From: a bacterium
GTDB lineage: Bacteria > Bacillota > Clostridia > Lachnospirales > Lachnospiraceae
Assembly (NCBI GenBank): GCA_028727105.1
Contig: JAQYOU010000019.1
Coordinates: 1-43,582, forward strand
Length of the DNA: 43,582 bases
Reading direction: 5' to 3'
How positions within the stretch are numbered: position 1 is the first letter of the stretch; the number at the start of each line of letters is the position of its first letter. Under the pieces are notes generated by a model. The model did not search any database, had not been told where the DNA came from, and saw nothing but the letters and a program-made list of their open reading frames with translations. This document shows, piece after piece, positions 1 through 7,686 of the stretch. A program made the position numbers and the translations under genes.

Positions 1-346
1 GCACTTCCTTTGCACCCATTGTGATATAGAGGCAGTCCTTGTAGCCCAGCTCATAGACGGTTCCGTCCACCTTGATGCTTCCCTTGCCTCCAATGTTAAA
101 GATTCCGATCTCTCTTCTCTGTAAGATATAGTTGGTTCCGAAGTTTGCATAAACCTCAATACCATCATCCAAAGAAACTTCTCTGGTCACCGGCATACAG
201 CCGAAGGTAACCATACGGTCAACGTGTGAATATACCGCTACCACGCGGTCAGGCTGATACAGCCCGGTAATAAGAAATTCATCGCGCAGCTCCTGTGTGG
301 TATAGCGCTTTACGTCCTTCTGGTTTGCAGAGTATCGAATGTCCAT
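1..346 (-). CDS. kduI: 5-keto-4-deoxyuronate isomerase, N-terminal part (cut by window edge)
   Basis: Not in the ORF track because it runs off the left edge; about 115 codons are present. The reading begins MDIRYSANQKD and contains VYSHVDRM, GCMPVTREV, QRREIGIFNIGG and YELGYKD. I recognise these as the N-terminal half of KduI, the isomerase that converts 5-keto-4-deoxyuronate to 2,5-diketo-3-deoxygluconate during pectin and hexuronate breakdown in the cytoplasm. The start is fixed by CAGGAGGCGAC just upstream of the ATG at 346. It has its own promoter (409-437). Metal-binding residues of the cupin would lie in the missing half, so activity cannot be judged. Neighbouring pectin genes, if any, lie outside the window. 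Confidence 0.88.
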   Translation of the reverse strand, partial: MDIRYSANQKDVKRYTTQELRDEFLITGLYQPDRVVAVYSHVDRMVTFGCMPVTREVSLDDGIEVYANFGTNYILQRREIGIFNIGGKGSIKVDGTVYELGYKDCLYITMGAKEV

Positions 347-384
347 CGATGTCGCCTCCTGTAAAGTAAAATGTATTTATCAAC

Positions 385-394
385 TAACATGTTA
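385..394. promoter_or_regulatory. 10-bp palindrome in the kduI leader, possible operator
   Basis: TAACATGTTA is a perfect palindrome placed about 8-17 nt after the expected kduI transcription start. That position suits a repressor site, but a 10-bp palindrome alone is weak evidence. Confidence 0.3.
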
Positions 395-408
395 CTTAAT
401 GTGGTTTC

Positions 409-437
409 ATCATAGCACCAATTATTGCCTATTGCAA
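409..437 (-). promoter_or_regulatory. sigma-A-type promoter of kduI
   Basis: On the minus strand: -35 TTGCAA (432-437), 17-bp spacer, -10 TATGAT (409-414) preceded by TGC, giving an extended -10. It lies about 60 bp upstream of the kduI start. There is no other gene between it and the divergent-side neighbour. Confidence 0.7.
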
Positions 438-480
438 GACCGAAAAGTAGAAAAAAATGTGCAATATCACCCAATAAAGC

Positions 481-1095
481 TTAGATATCCTCCTTGTAGT
501 CCACATCCGCCAGCTCGCCTGCGGTCTCATACACGTACGCGTCATCTTCATGCCGCAAAAAGACCGGCTTTCCGCCCGTATCACCCTGAAGGGCCAAAAG
601 CTCCGGCTCCAGTCCTGCCTGAAACATGACCGGGTTTTTGAAGCGGCCGTTTTCCGCCATGCAGCCCACCGTCTTTTTGCTTTTTATGACTGCCTGCATA
701 AAATCCTTCAGGCTCTCTGCCTTCACGTAGGGCATGTCAGCCACAAGAAACGTGTCATATGCATCGGGATCCGCTGTTTCGGCTGCAAAAAGCCCGGCAC
801 GGATCGTGTAGGAAAGCCCCTTGGGACTGTCCGGGCTGTCTACCGCATAGACCCGCTGCTGTTTTTTCTCCAGTCCTTTTACATACGAATAGATATCTAA
901 ATGACAAGTGACCACATACAACTCATACGTGGTCACTTCTGCAACAAGCTCCAGCAGGTGGTCCAAAGTATGCCGGTACATGGGCTTGCATTCGCCCTTT
1001 ACGGTAAGCGGGTACAGCAGCTTGTTTTCTCCGAAACGGCTGCCGTCTCCGCCTGCCAGATAAAAGATCCGATTAGTTATTTTTATATTTTCCAC
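481..1095 (-). CDS. MobA/MocA-like molybdenum cofactor nucleotidyltransferase
   Basis: 204 aa. The N-terminal nucleotide-binding loop LAGGDGSRFGENKLL, the metal-binding VADMPY motif and the later GDTGGKPVF motif are those of the MobA-like NTP-transferase fold. In this family CTP or GTP is attached to molybdopterin; MocA makes the cytosine dinucleotide used by xanthine-dehydrogenase-type enzymes. It is the last gene of the molybdenum hydroxylase operon. It starts at a GTG inside the end of the large-subunit gene (23-nt overlap), which implies translational coupling. The operon position supports a job in maturing that enzyme. CTP rather than GTP use is inferred from family and context. Confidence 0.8.
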   Translation of the reverse strand: MENIKITNRIFYLAGGDGSRFGENKLLYPLTVKGECKPMYRHTLDHLLELVAEVTTYELYVVTCHLDIYSYVKGLEKKQQRVYAVDSPDSPKGLSYTIRAGLFAAETADPDAYDTFLVADMPYVKAESLKDFMQAVIKSKKTVGCMAENGRFKNPVMFQAGLEPELLALQGDTGGKPVFLRHEDDAYVYETAGELADVDYKEDI

Positions 1096-3394
1096 CCTGC
1101 TCGATCGCCTCCAGAATCTTTTCCGGTGTGAAGGGAAGCTCTGTCAACCAGACACCGGTTGCCTCATAGATCGCATGTGCAATGGCAGGAACCGGCGTGT
1201 CGATCACCAGCTCGCCAATGGATTTTGCTCCAAATGGGCCGCTGGACTCATAGCTGCTCTCAAACTCCACATCCAGTTTTCCGATGTCCATTCGTGACGG
1301 GATCTTATACTCCATCAGGGAATTCTCCGCGATGCTTCCGTCTGTCATGTAAGTGACGTTTTCGTAAAGAGCCATTCCAATGCCCTGAACGATTCCGCCC
1401 TCCAACTGGATACGCGCCAGATTTTCGTTGATGACCGTTCCGCAATCCGCAACGGCAACATAGTTTGCCACCTTCGCCTCTCCGGTTTCAATATCTATGT
1501 CCAGTTCTACCATACCTACCATATACGGCGGCGGAGAAGTGGGTGAAGAATGTGTCACGGTTGCCTGCATTGCCTGTGTGTTTCCACACATGGACTTCGT
1601 AGCAATATCCAACAGACTGACCGCTCTGCTTCCGTCTTCCGATCTGACTGAATCCGAGGTGAACACCACCTGTTCCCTCGAAAGCTCCATCATCTGAGCG
1701 CCCAGCCCGCAGATCTGATCCTGCAGCTCCAGACAGGCACGCTCTACTGCTTTTCCTGTCACATAAGTCGTTGACGATGCATAGGATCCGGAATCATAGG
1801 GCGAGAAGTCTGTGTCTGCGCTGTATACGGTCACATCACTGATCTCACATTCCATCACCTCTGCCACCATCTGTGCAAGGATCGTGTCACAACCGGTTCC
1901 CATGTCTGCTGCACCGATGACAAGCGCATATCCGCCATCCTCGGTCAGGCGTACCGTTGCACTTCCCACGTCCACGTTTGAGATACCGGAGCCCTGCATG
2001 GCGATTGCCATTCCTTTGGCACGCACGGTATGATCATCCAGCATCCTGCAGAGACTACTGTCATCCCAGCCGATCTTCTCCTTTGCACGGACCAGGCACC
2101 TGTCCAGTGCACAGCTGGTCGCCAGTTCTCCATAGTAGGAACGGATCACATTGCCTTCTCTTGTCATATTGATCTCACGGATCGCAATGGGGCTGATCCC
2201 CACCCTGTCCGCGATCTCATTCACCGCAGATTCCACTGCAAAAATACCCTGGGGCGCACCATAACCGCGAAAGGCTCCGGCCGCCTGCAGATTCGTGTAT
2301 ACCACGTCATAGTTGAAACGATACGCCTGCAGCTGATTAGCATACAGAGAAATGGATTTATGTCCGGAGAGGCCGACTGTGGTGGGGCCGTGCTCACTGT
2401 AGGCACCGCTGTTGGAAAGGGTGTACATATCCATGGCACGGATGTGTCCCTCCGCATCTGCGCCCACTTTCACGCGCACCTCCATCTCATGTCTGGGTGA
2501 AGCTGCGATCTGGCACTCTTCTCTTGTATAGACCAGCTTGGACGGACGCTTTGTCATCCAGGTCACAAAGGCCGGATAGATCTCTGCCACGACACTCTGC
2601 TTTGCTCCAAATCCGCCGCCAATACGGGGTTTTGTCACACGAATCTTTGATTTCGGTATTCCAAGGGCGTTGGAAACGATCCGGCGCACATGGAAAATGA
2701 TCTGGGTAGAGCTGATCACGTGCAGCCTGCCGTAGGTATCGATCTCGCAGTAGGTGCGGAAGGTCTCCATCATTGCCTGATTGTTCGCCTTGCAATGAAC
2801 GGTCTTTTCAACCACATGGGCACATTGTGCGAACACTGCATCCGGATCGCCCCAGGAATCCTCCTCATGCGCCACCAGATTGCGCCGGTTATCTGCTCCC
2901 ACCGGGCAGAGGGAACGCCAGTTGTCCTCCGGATGCACAAGAAGCTCGTTATCCTTTGCCGTGTGAAAATCCAGCACAGCCGGGAGCACCTCGTAGCTTA
3001 CCTTTACACGCGCCAGCATCAGATCTGCTGCTTCCCCGGTCTCCGCAGCAATGATCGCTACCGGATCACCCACAAAACGTACCCGCTGATCTAATAATAA
3101 TCTGTCATAAGCGCTTGGCTCCGGATACGTCTGTCCGGCCGTCGTGAACCGCTCCTGGCATACATCTTTATACGTATAAACAGCCACCGCACCCGGCACT
3201 GCCATTGCCTTTTCCGTTTCAATTTCCTTGATGAGTGCATGTGCATGCGGACTGCGGAGAAGCTTTACCACCAGACAGTCCTGGGGAGTCACATCATCCG
3301 TGTACACCGGCTGTCCGGTCAAAAGCTGCATCGCATCCAGCTTTCGGATGGGCTTTGTCACCACCCGGTATTCCTTCTGACTGAGCTTACTCAT
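1073..3394 (-). CDS. xdhA: xanthine dehydrogenase-type hydroxylase, molybdopterin-binding subunit
   Basis: 773 aa, a usual length for a separate Mo subunit. It carries the family's a/b-hammerhead region near the N-terminus, the cofactor loop GGGFGAKQ, FRGYGAPQG, the glycine-rich GAADMGTG segment, and the C-terminal SIGE, which provides the expected catalytic glutamate, followed by PAIAHAIYEATGV. The enzyme hydroxylates purines or related N-heterocycles, passing electrons through 2Fe-2S and FAD subunits encoded just upstream. The start overlaps the end of the 2Fe-2S gene by 8 nt and the 3' end overlaps the nucleotidyltransferase. Xanthine is the likeliest substrate, but nicotinate, purine or other hydroxylases share this layout, so substrate is uncertain. 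Confidence 0.9.
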   Translation of the reverse strand: MSKLSQKEYRVVTKPIRKLDAMQLLTGQPVYTDDVTPQDCLVVKLLRSPHAHALIKEIETEKAMAVPGAVAVYTYKDVCQERFTTAGQTYPEPSAYDRLLLDQRVRFVGDPVAIIAAETGEAADLMLARVKVSYEVLPAVLDFHTAKDNELLVHPEDNWRSLCPVGADNRRNLVAHEEDSWGDPDAVFAQCAHVVEKTVHCKANNQAMMETFRTYCEIDTYGRLHVISSTQIIFHVRRIVSNALGIPKSKIRVTKPRIGGGFGAKQSVVAEIYPAFVTWMTKRPSKLVYTREECQIAASPRHEMEVRVKVGADAEGHIRAMDMYTLSNSGAYSEHGPTTVGLSGHKSISLYANQLQAYRFNYDVVYTNLQAAGAFRGYGAPQGIFAVESAVNEIADRVGISPIAIREINMTREGNVIRSYYGELATSCALDRCLVRAKEKIGWDDSSLCRMLDDHTVRAKGMAIAMQGSGISNVDVGSATVRLTEDGGYALVIGAADMGTGCDTILAQMVAEVMECEISDVTVYSADTDFSPYDSGSYASSTTYVTGKAVERACLELQDQICGLGAQMMELSREQVVFTSDSVRSEDGSRAVSLLDIATKSMCGNTQAMQATVTHSSPTSPPPYMVGMVELDIDIETGEAKVANYVAVADCGTVINENLARIQLEGGIVQGIGMALYENVTYMTDGSIAENSLMEYKIPSRMDIGKLDVEFESSYESSGPFGAKSIGELVIDTPVPAIAHAIYEATGVWLTELPFTPEKILEAIEQGGKYKNN

Positions 3395-3857
3395 GACACG
3401 CTTCCCCCTTTTTATAGTTTAGATAGGAACGGATCCCTCTCAGCTGGCCCTCGTAGCCGGAGCATCGGCACAGATTGCCTGCCAGATATTCCTTGATCTC
3501 ATCGTCGGTTGCATCGGGGTTTTCCCGATAGAGGGCGATCGCATTCATCATCAGTCCCGGATTGCAGAAGCCGCATTGCTCTGCACCCTCGTCTGCAATG
3601 TAGGCACCGTATGCCTCTGCCTCCTCACGAAGCCCCTCCAGCGTCACCACGTCATGCCCCTCCACACGGGCTGCCAGTGTACTGCAGCTGAGCACCGGTT
3701 TCCCGTCCACAAACACCGTGCAAAGGCCACAGTTTCCGGTCTCACAGCCACGCTTGACACTATAGCATTTCATACTGCGCAAAAGGTCCAAAAGAAGCGT
3801 ATCCGCAGAGATCGGGACGGTTCTTTCCACTCCATTCAAAGTAAATCTTACATCCAT
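3387..3857 (-). CDS. xdhC: xanthine dehydrogenase-type hydroxylase, 2Fe-2S subunit
   Basis: 156 aa from the start chosen here; the track's longer version begins 15 codons earlier. The ATG at 3857 is preferred because GGGAGGG lies about 10 nt upstream and the preceding gene stops 1 nt before it. Two 2Fe-2S binding domains are visible: CETGNCGLC plus a later SCS (plant-ferredoxin type), then EQCGFCNPG and NLCRCSGYE (helical domain). It relays electrons between the Mo centre and FAD. The end overlaps the start of the Mo subunit gene. Confidence 0.93.
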   Translation of the reverse strand: MDVRFTLNGVERTVPISADTLLLDLLRSMKCYSVKRGCETGNCGLCTVFVDGKPVLSCSTLAARVEGHDVVTLEGLREEAEAYGAYIADEGAEQCGFCNPGLMMNAIALYRENPDATDDEIKEYLAGNLCRCSGYEGQLRGIRSYLNYKKGEACHE

Positions 3858-3858
3858 C

Positions 3859-4680
3859 TTATCTCTGCCCTCCCTTTTCCTGTGCTGCCAGATCGAGCAC
3901 ATTTCTCTTTGTCAGCACCGCGATCATTTTCCTGCGGTAATCCGCGCTGGCGCGCACATTCGAACCGGTAGCAACCTGTTCGGACACCCATTTTCCAAAA
4001 ACGGCTGCCGTCTCCGGGGTGATGCCTTCCTTCAGGATACCCGTCAGATCTGCCGTGTAAGCAGCGCGCATCGGCCGGGCTCCTACGCTGACCCGGTAAA
4101 CACCGTCCACCTTCGCCGCGCAGCAGGTCAGCACTGGGAAATCCGTCTCAGAATTACGTACACTGCGATAGGCAGCAGCCTCCACGTGCTTCGGCAAAAT
4201 GACCGCCTCCAAAATATCGTTTTTTAGTTCCTTATCCAACGGCGCAGAGGACGCATATACAGACAGCGGCAGTTCTCCTGCTTGGTAGAACTTTACCTTC
4301 GCATCCAGCGCCAGAAACAGTGTCAGCACATCAGAAAATCCAAAGCGTCCGAAAATGCTTCCCCCGACCGTCGCCACATTACGGAACTGTACGCCAACAA
4401 TGTGGCGGAGACTTTCATGTAACGCTTCCCCTAAATATGCCCGCAGCCCTTCGTGCTGTTCCAGATCCCGCAGGGGCACCATCGCACCGATCGTAAACGC
4501 ATCTGCGGTCTCTGAAATGTGATCCAGTCCAAGATCAGAGAGATCGATCACGCCTCCGATCGTGCGGCGCTGCAGCTTCAGCCACAGCATGCCGCCCACT
4601 ACAACATTACTCTTTTTCTGATTCAATTCATATGCCTCTTCCAGGCTCTTTACCCGATAATACTGTTTAAACTTCAGCAT
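3859..4680 (-). CDS. xdhB: xanthine dehydrogenase-type hydroxylase, FAD-binding subunit
   Basis: 273 aa from MLKFKQYYRV. The track's extra 78 N-terminal codons run through the promoter region and look non-coding; GGATAAGGAG sits 6-7 nt before the chosen ATG. The sequence has VVVGGMLWLKL in place of the usual AGGTDL FAD loop, then FRNVATVGGSIFG and SDVLTLFLALDA. These are the typical second FAD contact region of the molybdopterin dehydrogenase FAD domain, followed by the C-terminal CO-dehydrogenase-flavoprotein domain. It is the first gene of the operon and carries the promoter at 4778-4806. The first FAD loop is somewhat divergent. Confidence 0.88.
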   Translation of the reverse strand: MLKFKQYYRVKSLEEAYELNQKKSNVVVGGMLWLKLQRRTIGGVIDLSDLGLDHISETADAFTIGAMVPLRDLEQHEGLRAYLGEALHESLRHIVGVQFRNVATVGGSIFGRFGFSDVLTLFLALDAKVKFYQAGELPLSVYASSAPLDKELKNDILEAVILPKHVEAAAYRSVRNSETDFPVLTCCAAKVDGVYRVSVGARPMRAAYTADLTGILKEGITPETAAVFGKWVSEQVATGSNVRASADYRRKMIAVLTKRNVLDLAAQEKGGQR

Positions 4681-4777
4681 GGAATTCTCCTTATCCGGAA
4701 TCTTTTGTATTTTCTCTGCATCCACCGATCCTCCGAAAAACAATTTCAGCAGAAAAAAATCCCCATAAATATGCTTT

Positions 4778-4806
4778 ATCATAGCATACTTACGGGAATT
4801 TTTAAA
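4778..4806 (-). promoter_or_regulatory. promoter of the molybdenum hydroxylase operon
   Basis: Minus strand -10 TATGAT (4778-4783) with an upstream TGC (extended -10), 17-bp spacer, and a weak -35 TTTAAA (4801-4806). It lies about 100 bp upstream of the FAD-subunit start. The leader of about 90 nt is rich in T and shows no riboswitch that I recognise. Confidence 0.55.
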
Positions 4807-4870
4807 GGAGTAAACGGTACATGATCTTCCTTTATCGTCAAATGGTCGCGTGTAAAACCGTCCTCTTCGA

Positions 4871-6064
4871 TCATACATTTTCATGCAAAATATGATCCAG
4901 GATCCGGTGTGCAACCTGAAGCTTTGACATGATCGGCAGTTCTGTCATTCCATCCGGGCGTATCAGGGTCACTACGTTTGTCTCCGTACCAAATCCCGCA
5001 CCCTCCGTGCGAAGATTGTTTGCCGCGATCATATCCAGATTCTTTTTCCTGAGCTTCTGCGCTGAATTTTCCAGCAGATTCTCTGTCTCCATGGAAAAAC
5101 CGCAGATAAACTGGTCTGTACGCTTACGCACACCGAGTGTTCCAAGAATATCCGTTGTTCTGGCAAGCTCCAGCATGTTGTCGCCTGCTTTTTTCTTGAT
5201 CTTATGATCCACAAACTCTTTTGGTCTGTAATCCGCCACAGCTGCTGCCATGATAAGGATATCCGTCTCATCAAACCGGCTCTCCACTGCTTCGAACATA
5301 TCCTGCGCGCTGACAACAGGCACAACCTCCACGGATAAAGGCGGTTCCAGATTTGTCGGCGCACTGACCAGGGTCACCTGCGCCCCACGAAGCATGGCTG
5401 CCTTCGCCAGCGCATAGCCCATCTTTCCGGTAGAATGGTTGGTCAGATAACGTACCGGATCCAGCGCCTCCTGCGTCGCACCGGCAGTGACAAGCACTTT
5501 TTTCCCGGCAAGATCCTTTTCGCAGGCGATCTCAGCCTCAATATATGCAAATAATGTCTCCGGCTCCGGCATTTTTCCGGCTCCGGTATCGCCACAGGCA
5601 AGATATCCGTTTGCAGGTGCGATGACCTTCATGCCATAATTCTGCAGGATACGGATATTGTCCTGCACGATGGGATTTTCAAACATGTTTGTGTTCATGG
5701 CAGGCGATACGAGGATCGGCGCCTTGCAGGCCAAAAGTGTGGTGGTCAGCATGTCATCCGCGATCCCGTGGGCCATCTTTCCGATCACATTTGCACTTGC
5801 CGGTGCAACCAGCGCGATGTCCGCCCGTTTTGCAAGCGACACATGCTCCACCTGAAACTCAAAGTTCCGGTCAAAGGTATCCACCAGACACTTATTTCCG
5901 GTCAGTGTCTCAAAGGTGATCGGGTTGATAAAATTCGTTGCATTCTTTGTCATGATCACATGGACATCCGCATGCTGCTTGACAAGCATACTGGCAAGGC
6001 TTGCGATCTTGTATGCCGCGATACTTCCGGTCACACCCAAAAGAACAGTCTTATCCTTTAACAT
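4871..6064 (-). CDS. coaBC: bifunctional phosphopantothenoylcysteine decarboxylase / phosphopantothenate-cysteine ligase
   Basis: 397 aa, full length. The N-terminal flavoprotein decarboxylase half (about 1-180) shows VTGSIAAYK, HVSLAKRADI with the active-site histidine, PAMNTNMFENP and ACGDTGAGKM with the active-site cysteine. The C-terminal ligase half begins near VLVTAGATQEALDPVR and includes the TGKMGYALA stretch. Together they convert 4'-phosphopantothenate to 4'-phosphopantetheine in CoA synthesis. It is the last gene of panB-panC-panD-coaBC. Its ATG directly follows the panD stop (TAAATG) and its GGAGGCG ribosome site is inside panD. Confidence 0.96.
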   Translation of the reverse strand: MLKDKTVLLGVTGSIAAYKIASLASMLVKQHADVHVIMTKNATNFINPITFETLTGNKCLVDTFDRNFEFQVEHVSLAKRADIALVAPASANVIGKMAHGIADDMLTTTLLACKAPILVSPAMNTNMFENPIVQDNIRILQNYGMKVIAPANGYLACGDTGAGKMPEPETLFAYIEAEIACEKDLAGKKVLVTAGATQEALDPVRYLTNHSTGKMGYALAKAAMLRGAQVTLVSAPTNLEPPLSVEVVPVVSAQDMFEAVESRFDETDILIMAAAVADYRPKEFVDHKIKKKAGDNMLELARTTDILGTLGVRKRTDQFICGFSMETENLLENSAQKLRKKNLDMIAANNLRTEGAGFGTETNVVTLIRPDGMTELPIMSKLQVAHRILDHILHENV

Positions 6065-6463
6065 TTACGCCTCCTGCATGTCTTCCAGTCTGCCATGTTT
6101 CTCATAGCTTGTGATGCGCTCCACATGGTTGTTTTCATCCACAAAGACCACCGAGGGCTTGTGCGCTTTTGCCTCCTCCGGTGTCATCGTTGCATACGCC
6201 ATGATGATGATCTTATCGCCTGTTGACACGCAGCGCGCAGCTGCTCCGTTCAGACAGATCATTCCGCTACCGCGTTCACCGGCAATGGTGTAGGTCTCAA
6301 AGCGGCTGCCGTTGTTTACGTCAACGATCTGAACTTTTTCATATTCCAATATGCCGGATGCTTCCAGCAGCGCCTCATCCACCGTGATGCTACCCACATA
6401 GTCCAGCTCCGCCTGGATGACGGTTGCACGATGGATCTTTCCTTTCAGAAGTTCGATGTTCAT
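6065..6463 (-). CDS. panD: aspartate 1-decarboxylase precursor
   Basis: 132 aa, normal length. It makes beta-alanine for pantothenate. The self-cleavage site Gly24-Ser25 (DYVGSITVD) that creates the pyruvoyl cofactor is intact, as are the HRATV and NGAAAR segments. GGAG lies 8 nt before the ATG. It sits between panC, across an unusual 368-bp repeat-filled gap, and coaBC, whose start abuts its stop. A 69-aa open frame upstream ends in an ATGA overlap with its start; I treat that frame as incidental to the inverted repeat. Confidence 0.96.
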   Translation of the reverse strand: MNIELLKGKIHRATVIQAELDYVGSITVDEALLEASGILEYEKVQIVDVNNGSRFETYTIAGERGSGMICLNGAAARCVSTGDKIIIMAYATMTPEEAKAHKPSVVFVDENNHVERITSYEKHGRLEDMQEA

Positions 6464-6500
6464 ATTTTTGTCTCCATTTCTCTTCCACTACAACATCGCA

Positions 6501-6662
6501 GGACAACCCTATGGATCCATGCTTTCTCGACTTCCGTTGCACGAACCATTCCACTGAGCCTTGTAAAACACACACCGTGTTCAGCAATGGCTTCCACGGT
6601 GTCAAGTCTCAGTTCCATCGTGCAAAAGTCATTCGAGAAAGCATGAATCCTCTTGGTTGTCC
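6501..6662. repeat. 162-bp nearly self-complementary element (long imperfect hairpin)
   Basis: The two halves pair almost throughout. GGACAACC (6501-6508) pairs with GGTTGTCC (6655-6662). GGAT plus CATGCTTTCTCGA (6513-6530) pairs with TCGAGAAAGCATG plus ATCC (6633-6650) around one mismatch. TTGCAC pairs with GTGCAA, ACTGAG with CTCAGT, CTTG with CAAG, and ACACCGTG with CACGGTGT, leaving a 15-nt loop (6580-6594). It would be transcribed in the pan operon between panC and panD. It could be a structured RNA element or a MITE-like insertion; no target-site duplication is evident. Confidence 0.8.
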
Positions 6663-6676
6663 AGCCCATATGCTCG

Positions 6677-6843
6677 TTATATCATGTGCAAAAACAGCAC
6701 ATGATCAACATTCGTCGTTCGTCAATCATGCAAGCATGTTGACTCTCTTGCACTCATTATATCGTGACAAAACCAGTCACGATCAACATTCGTCACTCGT
6801 CAATCATGCAAGCATGTTGACTCGTTTGCACTCATGATATCAT
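6677..6843. repeat. two tandem 80/78-bp repeat units plus the start of a third
   Basis: Unit 1 is 6677-6756 and unit 2 is 6757-6834; both begin TTATATC and end TTGCACTCA. A third start (TGATATCAT, 6835-6843) lies inside the last codons of panC, and the panC stop is the last 3 bp of unit 2. Each unit holds a first hairpin with a 7-nt loop: ATCATGTGC/GCACATGAT (9 bp) in unit 1 and ATCGTGAC/GTCACGAT (8 bp) in unit 2. An identical second hairpin, TCAATCATGC-AA-GCATGTTGA, follows in both. The 2-bp length difference between units equals the loss of one base pair from the first stem. Confidence 0.9.
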
Positions 6844-7674
6844 AAAATTATCAATTAGACGGGTCTTGCCAATATATACTGCAAGTGCAACTAACATCGG
6901 CTCTTTCACGGATTCGATCTGCTGCATGGTGAGACCGTCTACGGCTTTGACGTAGTCGATGCGTGCCAGCGGCTCTTTTTCGATCAATGCGCTCATCTCG
7001 GATACGATCTTTTTCGCATTTGTTTCTCCTGCGGCTACCAGTTCCTGTCCAAGTTTTACCGCCTTTGACAGCACCAGTGCCGCCTGTCGCTCCTCTGCAG
7101 AGAGGTAGGTGTTGCGGGAGCTCTTTGCCAGGCCGTCCTCCTCACGCACGATGGGACATCCGATGATCTCCAGATCCATGTTCAGATCCTGTACCATCCG
7201 CTTGATGATCGCCAGCTGCTGTGCATCCTTTTGTCCAAAATATGCCCGGTCGGGCTGCACGATGTTGAACAGCTTATTGACAACCGTACACACGCCGCGG
7301 AAGTGTACCGGGCGTGATAATCCGCATAATTCCTCGGTCAACACAGACATATCCACATAAGAACAGAAGCCGTCTGTGTACATTTCTTCCGGTTCGGGGT
7401 GGAAGATCAGGTCTGCACCCAGAGACTCGCAGTATGCGCTGTCCTTGTCCAGGTCTCTGGGATAGCTCTCTAAATCCTCGCCCGGTCCAAACTGCATCGG
7501 GTTGACAAAAATACTGACAACGACCTTGTCATTCTCTGCGCGTGCACGGCTGATCAGGCTGCCGTGTCCCTCATGTAAATAGCCCATGGTCGGAACAAAT
7601 CCAACGCTTAAGCCCTCTTTTTTCCATGCTTTTACATTTGCTCTAACTTCATTTATTGTAGTTGCGATCTGCAT
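6832..7674 (-). CDS. panC: pantoate--beta-alanine ligase
   Basis: 280 aa. The nucleotidyltransferase HIGH-type motif appears as PTMGYLHEGHGSL, followed by VSIFVNPMQFGPGED, YFGQKDAQQ and a KSSRNTYLS motif, all diagnostic of PanC. It condenses pantoate with beta-alanine using ATP. AAAGGAG precedes the ATG, 12 nt after panB. The family usually ends near TRLIDN. Here four extra residues (FMIS) and the stop are encoded by the edge of the tandem repeat, suggesting that the repeat reached into the gene's end without harming it. Confidence 0.96.
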   Translation of the reverse strand: MQIATTINEVRANVKAWKKEGLSVGFVPTMGYLHEGHGSLISRARAENDKVVVSIFVNPMQFGPGEDLESYPRDLDKDSAYCESLGADLIFHPEPEEMYTDGFCSYVDMSVLTEELCGLSRPVHFRGVCTVVNKLFNIVQPDRAYFGQKDAQQLAIIKRMVQDLNMDLEIIGCPIVREEDGLAKSSRNTYLSAEERQAALVLSKAVKLGQELVAAGETNAKKIVSEMSALIEKEPLARIDYVKAVDGLTMQQIESVKEPMLVALAVYIGKTRLIDNFMIS

Positions 7675-7686
7675 TGTTTTTCTCCT

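Noticed and set aside
4681-4777. Riboswitch (purine or molybdenum cofactor) in the hydroxylase leader
   Set aside because: The leader is short and T-rich and I could not recognise the conserved core of either class.
4681-4914. N-terminal extension of the FAD-subunit ORF in the track
   Set aside because: It crosses the promoter and leader; the ATG at 4680 has a good ribosome site and matches the usual family start.
6460-6669. Minus-strand 69-aa ORF overlapping the panD start by ATGA
   Set aside because: The overlap looks gene-like, but nearly all of the frame lies in the self-complementary element and there is no ribosome site before its ATG. The RNA/DNA structure explains the sequence better. 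Conservation of the frame in relatives would change this view.
6424-6837. Plus-strand 137-aa ORF with two 26-aa repeats (HDQHSS...NHASMLT)
   Set aside because: It runs through the inverted-repeat element and tandem units against the direction of the pan operon, has no ribosome site, and the peptide repeat simply follows from the 78-bp spacing of the DNA repeat.
6677-6843. CRISPR array
   Set aside because: Only two units; the whole unit is repeated with no variable spacers of constant length, and no cas genes are nearby.
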